Positions 26,040-33,362 of a DNA stretch of 64,000 nt are shown here, piece after piece. The notes under the pieces were generated by a model. The model was not told the DNA's origin. It saw only the letters and a program-made list of their open reading frames with translations, and did no database searches. The stretch covers positions 682,001-746,000 of the forward strand of contig JADBXR010000002.1 of the NCBI GenBank assembly GCA_020403425.1, read 5' to 3'. This DNA comes from Chitinophagaceae bacterium (lineage in GTDB: Bacteria > Bacteroidota > Bacteroidia > Chitinophagales > Chitinophagaceae). The position numbers were made by a program, and so were the translations under genes. Every line of letters starts with the position of its first letter. Positions within the stretch are counted from its first letter, which is position 1.

Positions 26040-27155
26040 TTATCTAAGAATCTGCAACATAGCTGAACCTGCAAGCAGAAAAGCCCCTGCTCCATAGGAT
26101 TCCCAGCTTTCTGCATTAAAATTTCTCCTCGGGTCTGCACCTATGGGCTGTACCCAACCTACTTTACCTTCTTCTGTAACCAGACTATTCAATGCCTCCC
26201 AGGCTTTTCTAACAACAGGTAAATACTTTTTCTTATCAAGCAATTTGTTATGAATCCCCCAGGCCAGTGCATAACAATAAAAGCCGGTTCCACTTCCTTC
26301 TCCCCCCGCGTAAGCACCCGGATCCAACAGGCTAGTCCTCCATAATCCATCCGGTTGCTGCAGGGTGATGATCTTTTCTGCCATATCCTTATATAACTGC
26401 ACATAAAATTTCCGGCTTGGGTATTTTACCGGCATTTCCTGCAGGTATCGCGCCAATCCGGCCAGCACCCAACCATTACCCCTTGACCAGAATATCTTTT
26501 CCCCGTTTGCCTCTTTTTTGCCAGAGCCACTGGCGTCCAGTAAATACGACGCATCTCTTGCAAAAAGTTTTACTTCCTGGTCATACAGCAACGCATAGGT
26601 CTGCCTAAAGAGAGTATCACTCCATATAAGATAAGCAGGGGTCTTCAGGGTTTTGGACAGTTTGGCCATAGCGGGAGGTGCCATGAACAAAGCATCGCAC
26701 CACCACCAGGTAATACCATGTTTCCTCACTTCATTACCCTCCACATCTTTCATCTTCTGTAAAGAATCGATCGTGGGTTGTAACATCTTTTTATCGCCGG
26801 ATAGCCTGTAGAGATCTATATAGGTCTGGCAGATCGCATAATCATCGGCATGGTCGAACCGGCGACCTGGCTGCCATTGTTTCCGTTCTCCCATAGCCAT
26901 CATAGAATCCAGCAACTGATCAGCCCTCGTGGCTTCATATGCAGCAAAAACGCCTGTATAAAAAGCAGCATTGGTCCAGTCGTTCAGTGGTTTCCGGTTA
27001 GAATGATTCATTTGCCAATCTGCCACTTTCAGCATGGTAGCCTTGATCCGATCTGGCTGAAAAACAGCTGACTCCTGTGCCCTTACTCCCATAAGAAAAA
27101 CGAAACAAGCAGCCAGCACCAACGTAATCCTGTATTTACAATAAGATAGATTCAT
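26040..27155 (-). CDS. GH105/GH88-type unsaturated uronyl hydrolase, second copy
   Basis: A 371-residue secreted protein from the ATG at 27155 (signal MNLSYCKYRITLVLAACFVF...). Barrel motifs are WWWCDALFMAPP at about 150-161, with the expected catalytic Asp at about 154, RGNGWVLAGL at about 225-234, and a C-terminal ESYGAGAFLLAGS. It removes 4,5-unsaturated uronic acids from lyase products. It differs clearly from the GH105 at 5497-6642 (WWWCD against ELWDD), so it should handle a different product. It lies directly before the PF05426 lyase-like gene, a natural product-consumer arrangement. The start at 27155 avoids an unlikely upstream extension. Confidence 0.9.
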   Translation of the reverse strand: MNLSYCKYRITLVLAACFVFLMGVRAQESAVFQPDRIKATMLKVADWQMNHSNRKPLNDWTNAAFYTGVFAAYEATRADQLLDSMMAMGERKQWQPGRRFDHADDYAICQTYIDLYRLSGDKKMLQPTIDSLQKMKDVEGNEVRKHGITWWWCDALFMAPPAMAKLSKTLKTPAYLIWSDTLFRQTYALLYDQEVKLFARDASYLLDASGSGKKEANGEKIFWSRGNGWVLAGLARYLQEMPVKYPSRKFYVQLYKDMAEKIITLQQPDGLWRTSLLDPGAYAGGEGSGTGFYCYALAWGIHNKLLDKKKYLPVVRKAWEALNSLVTEEGKVGWVQPIGADPRRNFNAESWESYGAGAFLLAGSAMLQILR

Positions 27156-27159
27156 ATCG

Positions 27160-27174
27160 ATTGTTTTAAACAAT
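27160..27174. promoter_or_regulatory. 15-base inverted repeat before the second GH105
   Basis: ATTGTTT-T-AAACAAT is a perfect odd palindrome five bases upstream of the GH105 start codon at 27155, within the 65-base gap after a sulfatase. It has no CG centre and so does not match the other operator candidates. It could be a protein-binding site or a small mRNA hairpin covering the start region. Low certainty. Confidence 0.3.
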
Positions 27175-27220
27175 GTCGTAACAGTTCGGTTACACATGGT
27201 CAACTCCCGATCACCGGGTT

Positions 27221-28795
27221 TTACCTGGTCACCTTTTTACCTTTGGGTGCTTTCTGGATCTTTTTTAGTTCTTCCATCAGTTCTTTCACTTTCTCCGGAT
27301 TCTCGTTATACAGGTTATGGTCTTCATGGATATCTGTATCCAGGTTATATAACTGTCCAATAGGCTCTCCCGGCTTGGGTTTGATATCCACCGGAACCGA
27401 AAATCCACCCGACCCTAATTTGGTGACCAGTTTCCAGGGACCCTTACGGATATTCATGGTCCCTTTGGACGAAATGTTGACTATAGCGGGTTGTTCCATG
27501 ATCACATTGGTTTTACCTGTCAGTATCGGGAAAATGGAATAACTGTCTTCCGTTTCAAACCTTTCACTATGGTTCCCGATCAGGTCGGCGCAGGTGGACA
27601 TGAAATTGGCCAGTGTTGTGGTAACGGCCGACAGCGTTCCTGCTTTTACTTTACCGGGATAACGGACGATCAATGGAACCCGGTGACCTCCTTCAAACAC
27701 ATCGCCTTTCATACCACGGAACTCACCTGCCGCCTTATGTCCGAATTGCTGTACGAAATTTTCTCTCCAGTAAGGACCGTTATCGCTGGTGAATACCACC
27801 ATTGTGTTCTTAGAAAGTCCCATACTATCCAACACGTGCAATACCTTACCTACGGCAGCATCCACTTCCTGCACATAGTCGCCATATTCTCCGGCCTGGG
27901 AACTGCCGTTATATTCTTTTGCAGGAACCCAAGGGGTGTGAGGCGCCGGCATGGGGAAATAGAGGAAGAAAGGATTTGATGCACCCGCCTGCTTCCTGAT
28001 AAAATCGTTGGCCTTTCGGGTAAAGAAAGGAAGCACATCGTAAAAATCAAAAGAGGGTGTCATCAGACCTTCTCTCCAGAATGGCCCGGTATACCCTGAT
28101 TCCAGTTTGTTGCCCTTTGTATAACTGCTCAATGACTCGGTCAAGCGGTCATTCTCCAGATAACAATACGGAGGCATATCCAATGAAGCGGGCAGAATGA
28201 ACGAATAGTCAAACCCCTGCGTTATCGGTCCACGTTCGGGCGCTTTGCTGAAATCGATCTGTTCCGGTTTCATTTCTGTGAGGATACCATACAGGTTATT
28301 CCGGTTATTCTCTGGTTTCAACGAATCCTTGAATGCCTCTTTGGGTACCCAATCGAGTCCTAGATGCCATTTGCCCACCACACCTGTTCGGTAAGATTTG
28401 GTCTGCAGGAGATTGGCCACTGTCGGTAATCCCTCCTCTATCAAGGTACGGCTGTATCCACGAAGCACTCCAACCGGTAAGCGGCTGCGCCATGGATACC
28501 TACCCGTAAGGATGGAATACCGGGAGGGTGTACATACAGAGGATGTGGTATGCGCATCCGTGAAACGCATGCCTTCCCTGGCCAGCCTGTCTATGTTCGG
28601 GGTCCTGATCTTACCATCCGGATTATTGACTGATACATCTCCATAACCAAGATCATCGGCTAGGATATAGACAATATTGGGTAGCTGTGTCTTTTGCGAA
28701 AACAGCGCTGTATGGCCACACAAAATCGCACAGCCCAACACTGCCGCATATCTTAGCTTACTCTGGATCTTTTCTAAAGCGAAGGATCTATTCAT
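27221..28795 (-). CDS. S1 family sulfatase, second of five
   Basis: A 524-residue exported sulfatase. Metal site is YILADDLGYGD (D47, D48). The formylglycine signature is C88-T-P-S-R92 followed by YSILTGRYPWRS, the arylsulfatase A-like / N-acetylgalactosamine-sulfatase-like arrangement. Further expected residues are GKWHLG, PHTPW and FTSDNGPYWRENF. The start ATG overlaps the stop of the preceding sulfatase gene by one base (TAATG), a sign of tight operon packing. The sulfated position it attacks cannot be told from sequence alone. Confidence 0.93.
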   Translation of the reverse strand: MNRSFALEKIQSKLRYAAVLGCAILCGHTALFSQKTQLPNIVYILADDLGYGDVSVNNPDGKIRTPNIDRLAREGMRFTDAHTTSSVCTPSRYSILTGRYPWRSRLPVGVLRGYSRTLIEEGLPTVANLLQTKSYRTGVVGKWHLGLDWVPKEAFKDSLKPENNRNNLYGILTEMKPEQIDFSKAPERGPITQGFDYSFILPASLDMPPYCYLENDRLTESLSSYTKGNKLESGYTGPFWREGLMTPSFDFYDVLPFFTRKANDFIRKQAGASNPFFLYFPMPAPHTPWVPAKEYNGSSQAGEYGDYVQEVDAAVGKVLHVLDSMGLSKNTMVVFTSDNGPYWRENFVQQFGHKAAGEFRGMKGDVFEGGHRVPLIVRYPGKVKAGTLSAVTTTLANFMSTCADLIGNHSERFETEDSYSIFPILTGKTNVIMEQPAIVNISSKGTMNIRKGPWKLVTKLGSGGFSVPVDIKPKPGEPIGQLYNLDTDIHEDHNLYNENPEKVKELMEELKKIQKAPKGKKVTR

Positions 28796-30330
28796 TATTG
28801 TAGTTTATCTGATTTTTGAATACCGTTCTTATAGTTCTTCAGGAATCGTGTCCGCAGATCAGCAGCAAGGCTAAGTCTGTCGCCTGTCTGTTTCATGTAA
28901 TTGGATAATTCACGGATCATATCGTCGGCGACACCCGCAAACGAAGGATTGAATAAAAGGTTATCGGTCTCTTTGGGATCTTTCAGGACATCGTATAATT
29001 CAAGATAAGATTCATCCTTGAACATATCCACCACAAACTTGAAATTTCCTTTGATCACACAACGCTGTGAACTACCCAGGGATCCATTACCATCATACTG
29101 TAAGAAAATGGATTCGCGCTGTTGTGGTCTCCCCTTGATTATTGGTACGAGCGAACTCCCATCCATAGCAGCTGTGGTCTTTACACCTGTATAATCGAGC
29201 AGTGTGGGCAGAAAATCCACCAGACTGATGAGTGCTGATGATTCTTTTACCGATACAGATTCCCCAACTGGCATTTTCAGAATGAACGGAACCCTGGCCG
29301 ACTCTTCATACATACACATCTTCTGCCACAATGAATGACTGCCCAGCATCTCACCATGATCTGCCGTAAAAAGTATGATGGCCTGGTCATACAATCCCTC
29401 TTCTTTTAATGCAGCGATCACACGACCCACTTCATCATCAAGTAGCTTTACGAGGCCCAGATATTTGGCCCAGATCTCACGCCACTGTTCCCTGTTATAC
29501 CGGGAACCTATAAAACCAGTGATATTATACATCTGTAACGGTGATTGACCAGGATACCATTGGCCTACATTATCCGACAACACAAAATCCTTTGGTCCAA
29601 ACATCGAAAAATAAGGTTCCGGGATACTGAAAGGCGGATGTGGTGCCAGAAACATCGTATTCAGCAATAAAGGCTTGTTTTTATCCCTGTTCCTGATCGC
29701 TTTGATGCTTTCGTTGGCGATGTACCTGTCAAGAAAAAAATCAGCCCCATCCTTGTACACCCCTACTTCCGGAGTTGAATAAGAACGTAGCTGTGTATGC
29801 ATGCCGGATACGAGTTCTGGTGCATTGTCTTTGAACTGTTTCCCACCAGGTTTTGTTCTCTTTTGGTCTTTGATCCAGTTACTGTAATCTTCCTGCGTTA
29901 TCCATTTTGTGCGGGAAGCAGGATCCTTGTCTATTTTGTTCTCAGTAAAAAAATGCTGCTTACCAACATGATAGCTGTCCCATGTTCCTTCCATCAGTTG
30001 GTAAAGATTTGGCAAGCCCGAACGGGTATTGCCAAACACTTCGTCCTCTTTGGCCCATGGATTGATCATTGATCCGGTCCGGTTGGGATAATTACCGGTA
30101 AAAAAAGAAGCTCGCGAAGGCGCACAAAGAGGTGCCGCGCAATAGGCCCTTGAAAACAAGATACCATCTTTCTGCAAAGCGTTAATATTGGGGGTAAACG
30201 GTCCAAGCACATCTGCCCGTAACTGGTCTGCCATGATAATGATCACAGGCGGTGTCTTCCTGGGCTGCGCATATATATTGATTTGCACAAGCAAAGACAG
30301 TAACAGTATGAACGTTTTCCTCATATGCAT
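28795..30330 (-). CDS. S1 family sulfatase, third of five
   Basis: A 511-residue exported sulfatase with signal peptide (about 1-22). It has IIIMADQLRAD (D35, with Gln in place of the second Asp) and the signature C69-A-P-S-R73 followed by ASFFTGNYPNRTG. GKQHF replaces the usual GKWHLG, LAPHPPFSIP and FTADHGEMLG follow. The ADQ motif and HGEMLG resemble choline-sulfatase-like and heparan/idose-2-sulfatase-like S1 branches more than the arylsulfatase A type. It differs from its neighbours enough to suggest a different sulfate position. Confidence 0.92.
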   Translation of the reverse strand: MHMRKTFILLLSLLVQINIYAQPRKTPPVIIIMADQLRADVLGPFTPNINALQKDGILFSRAYCAAPLCAPSRASFFTGNYPNRTGSMINPWAKEDEVFGNTRSGLPNLYQLMEGTWDSYHVGKQHFFTENKIDKDPASRTKWITQEDYSNWIKDQKRTKPGGKQFKDNAPELVSGMHTQLRSYSTPEVGVYKDGADFFLDRYIANESIKAIRNRDKNKPLLLNTMFLAPHPPFSIPEPYFSMFGPKDFVLSDNVGQWYPGQSPLQMYNITGFIGSRYNREQWREIWAKYLGLVKLLDDEVGRVIAALKEEGLYDQAIILFTADHGEMLGSHSLWQKMCMYEESARVPFILKMPVGESVSVKESSALISLVDFLPTLLDYTGVKTTAAMDGSSLVPIIKGRPQQRESIFLQYDGNGSLGSSQRCVIKGNFKFVVDMFKDESYLELYDVLKDPKETDNLLFNPSFAGVADDMIRELSNYMKQTGDRLSLAADLRTRFLKNYKNGIQKSDKLQ

Positions 30331-30334
30331 GGCA

Positions 30335-31753
30335 TCAGTATCTTTTAGCGAGTGATGGATTTACCTGATTGATATATAGCAGTAACCTGGCTTCCAGTTC
30401 CTTTGCTTTTTCAGGCTCAAGGGAAGAGATATCCGTAAGCTCCCCGATATCCTTGTTCAGGTTATAGAGTTCGATCTTTTTCGTTTTCCAGAACTTGATC
30501 AGCTTATATTCACCAGAGATGATCGCCGAATGAGGGTACCCGTTCGTGTAACGATGAAAATAAAAATCACCGGGAGTCCGGTTCAGGGTGCCTTTCCCGC
30601 TGGTACGCAGCAAGGGTACAAGGCTGATGCCATCTCCTTCGGTTTTTGTTTTTGAGACCGTATCACCTGCGAGTTCGGCAATGGTGGGCAGCAGATCCCA
30701 GCCCGCTACAGGAATATCGGTTTGTGCGCCCCCCTTTACACCAGGGCCCCTTACCATGAAAGGCACCCGTATACCACCCTCGTAAAGGGTCCATTTGCCC
30801 CCGCGCAAAGGATAGTTGCGCATCTGCGCCGTAAAAGCCGAAGGCGGGTCCAACCGATTGCTGACTGGCGGAACAAACTCTACTGCTCCGTTATCAGCCA
30901 TTAGAAATATATAGGTATTATCCGCAATGCCCATCGCATCTATGGATTTCAGCAACGTCCCTATACCTTCATCCAGATCACTGATCATGCCCGCCCAGGC
31001 AGGATTATTGTGTTTCTTACCGGCAGGTTTACGACTGAACCTGTCATAACTTTCTTTCCTGGTCTCAAAATTCACATGTGTGGCATAATGGGATACCTGC
31101 AGGTAAAAAGGTGTTTCAGACCTTACCTGCTCCTGCATAAAACGGATAGACCGGTACGTGATGCTATCAATCTGCTTGGGATTATCTGTGATAAAGAACT
31201 GTGACCATTTTTCCTCCCTGTCGGAAGAAATGTCGCCATTCTTGTTTCCTGTATCCCCGTCGCTTTCATCATAACCCAATTGTTCAGGAGTGATTTTGGC
31301 ACGCAAGTCCCATTTACCAAAATGAGCCGCCTTGTAACGGCTGTCAATGCTCTTTAACACCTGAGGTATGGCCCTGTGACGGTTTTCGGCTGGCGCATAT
31401 GCTGCAGCAAATGACTCATCTCCCTGGCGGATGGAGGTTTGCCCAAACTGGATACTCCTTCTGCTTGGTGTGCAAATAGGATCAGGAGCATACCCCCTGG
31501 TAAACCGCAAAGATTGTGCGGCAAATCGGTCAATATTCGGTGTTTCGTAATAATCACTTTTCGAATCAGGCAACCTATCGTCCATACGAGAGGAAAAGCA
31601 GGACCAACCGAGATCGTCCGTCAGGATCAGGATAATATTCGGGCGTTGCTGTTTCTGGGCATGTAAAACAGTGGAATACGTTGCGCATAGCAGCGCCAGG
31701 CCAACCAGTTTCCGTATGACTCGGACAGAAAATAGGATGTTGTTATGCTGCAT
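30335..31753 (-). CDS. S1 family sulfatase, fourth of five
   Basis: A 472-residue exported sulfatase from the ATG at 31753, chosen because it fits the 4-base gap to the upstream gene and puts the hydrophobic export segment (LVGLALLCATYSTVLHAQ) close to the start. Metal site is ILTDDLGWS. The signature is C94-T-P-S-R98, followed by RSIQFGQTSIRQGDESF, which departs from the more usual (A/Y)SLLTG. Other features are FGKWDLR in place of GKWHLG, SHYATHVNFE and LMADNGAVEF. The Trp-Asp change in the GKWxL motif removes the usual His, so the sulfate-binding pocket may be unusual. Confidence 0.91.
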   Translation of the reverse strand: MQHNNILFSVRVIRKLVGLALLCATYSTVLHAQKQQRPNIILILTDDLGWSCFSSRMDDRLPDSKSDYYETPNIDRFAAQSLRFTRGYAPDPICTPSRRSIQFGQTSIRQGDESFAAAYAPAENRHRAIPQVLKSIDSRYKAAHFGKWDLRAKITPEQLGYDESDGDTGNKNGDISSDREEKWSQFFITDNPKQIDSITYRSIRFMQEQVRSETPFYLQVSHYATHVNFETRKESYDRFSRKPAGKKHNNPAWAGMISDLDEGIGTLLKSIDAMGIADNTYIFLMADNGAVEFVPPVSNRLDPPSAFTAQMRNYPLRGGKWTLYEGGIRVPFMVRGPGVKGGAQTDIPVAGWDLLPTIAELAGDTVSKTKTEGDGISLVPLLRTSGKGTLNRTPGDFYFHRYTNGYPHSAIISGEYKLIKFWKTKKIELYNLNKDIGELTDISSLEPEKAKELEARLLLYINQVNPSLAKRY

Positions 31754-31757
31754 AATT

Positions 31758-33347
31758 TTATTTTTTCTGATAAGCCGGATTATACTTCCCACGTTCCTTA
31801 AATCCATCAAATGGGCGCATCAGGCCGAATCGGGGATACGAATCAAAGAGATCTCCCCTGCCATTCATGCGCGGATCCCCCTGTATTGTCAATTCCTGCT
31901 CCAGCCGCTTTTTCAGTGAGTCACGTACCTTTTTCAAAGCAGAATCATTGGAGAGATCGTGCATGCAATCGGGGTCCTTACTGATATCGTACAATTCCAC
32001 CTGTTCCCTTTTGGCAAAGCCCAGTTGAAACAGATCAGGATAAAGTTTCCTGTTCCTGATGATAAAGGATTTGGTGGGCGAATCATCAATGTCCTCATAA
32101 CCTTCCAGTATCGGCTTCATGTCAGTTTTATCGGTAACAGGTTTGGGGTCCAGAGGTGCAGGATCGCCCAACGGCCAGCGATCCGTTTTAAAATTTTCGA
32201 TGAGCAGGTATCGCGCCGTTCTGATGGCACGTGCGGGATATCCCAAGTTATCCGGACGCGCATGTGAATGACGTTCCCTTCCTGCCAGTACGAAACTGCG
32301 CGAGGGATCCACAAGCCCTGATCGGGACCCGGAAAATAAGGGGAGCAATGTTTTACCGGTGATCCCTTTAAAATGATCTACCTGTGCAATGTCGAGAAAA
32401 GTGGGCGCCAGATCCGTGAGACTGATGAGATCATCGATCCTTCTGTGTTTACCCGTTACCACAGGACCACAGACGGCGAGCGGAACATGTATGCCATATT
32501 CCTGCAGATTGGCCTTGGCATAAGGAAAAGGCATACCATTATCTGAAGTGACCACCACCACCGTATTGGCCAGTTCACCCCGTTCCTTCAAAAGCTGAAG
32601 CATTTTTCCCAACTGTGTATCAAACCATCTTATCTCCAACGCATAATCCAGCATATCATTTCTTACCAGACCCTGATCGGGCAGAAAAGAGGGAACCTCT
32701 ATCGAATCGGGGCTAAGACCTGCAGCTGCGCCGGAGCCTTCTTCGTAATTACGGTGCGGCTCCTGTGCACCAAACCAAAAGAAGAATGGCTGGGCATCTG
32801 GTTTTGCAGACAGGAAATCCTGGAAATTGGCAACATAATCTGTTTTACTGATCCCGGTGGTGGGTGTTGATCTCAATTTTCTGGCATTGTATTCAGGTCC
32901 AACGGGATTCCGCTTCCAGCCACCTGCCTGAAAATTTCCCGGGTCCCAGGGTTTACCTGTATATCCAATAAAATAACCACTCCTCTCCAGTGCATCCGTG
33001 AATACGGGAAATTTATCGGGAAAAAGACTGGCGTGTGTACCGGCCTCTTCCAATTGCCAGATATGCCTGCCGGTTAAAATGGCGGCCCTTGAGGGACTAC
33101 ACTGCGGTGCCGCTACAAAAGCATTGGTAAACAATATACCATTGGCAGCAATACTATCGAATACGGGTGTTTGAAATATTTTCTGACCATAAGCCGATGC
33201 ATGCGGATAAGACTGATCATCTGAAATGGCGAACAGAATATTGATATGCGGAACGGCCGTTTTCTGCTGTGCACTGCCTGTAAAACAGCAGACCAGCATG
33301 GAAAACAGCAGCAGAAAGCTGATAATATTTTTTCTCCTTTTAATCAT
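31758..33347 (-). CDS. S1 family sulfatase, fifth of five (N-sulfoglucosamine sulfohydrolase-like branch)
   Basis: A 529-residue exported sulfatase from the ATG at 33347; the longer reading would start at TTG 33353. Signal peptide about 1-27. Metal site is FAISDDQSYPHASAYG and the signature is C83-S-P-S-R87, followed by AAILTGRHIWQLEEAGTH. That combination is characteristic of the heparan-N-sulfatase-like S1 branch. It ends with DPRMNGRGDLFDSYPRFG, also typical of that branch. In environmental bacteria this branch need not mean heparan; the substrate could be another sulfated uronic-acid or hexosamine glycan. Confidence 0.92.
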   Translation of the reverse strand: MIKRRKNIISFLLLFSMLVCCFTGSAQQKTAVPHINILFAISDDQSYPHASAYGQKIFQTPVFDSIAANGILFTNAFVAAPQCSPSRAAILTGRHIWQLEEAGTHASLFPDKFPVFTDALERSGYFIGYTGKPWDPGNFQAGGWKRNPVGPEYNARKLRSTPTTGISKTDYVANFQDFLSAKPDAQPFFFWFGAQEPHRNYEEGSGAAAGLSPDSIEVPSFLPDQGLVRNDMLDYALEIRWFDTQLGKMLQLLKERGELANTVVVVTSDNGMPFPYAKANLQEYGIHVPLAVCGPVVTGKHRRIDDLISLTDLAPTFLDIAQVDHFKGITGKTLLPLFSGSRSGLVDPSRSFVLAGRERHSHARPDNLGYPARAIRTARYLLIENFKTDRWPLGDPAPLDPKPVTDKTDMKPILEGYEDIDDSPTKSFIIRNRKLYPDLFQLGFAKREQVELYDISKDPDCMHDLSNDSALKKVRDSLKKRLEQELTIQGDPRMNGRGDLFDSYPRFGLMRPFDGFKERGKYNPAYQKK

Positions 33348-33362
33348 AATCAATATCGTGCA

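Noticed and set aside
27160..27174. ATTGTTT-AAACAAT as an additional LacI operator
   Set aside because: It lacks the central CG and the CGAAA arms of the two shared sites; listed only as a low-confidence inverted repeat.
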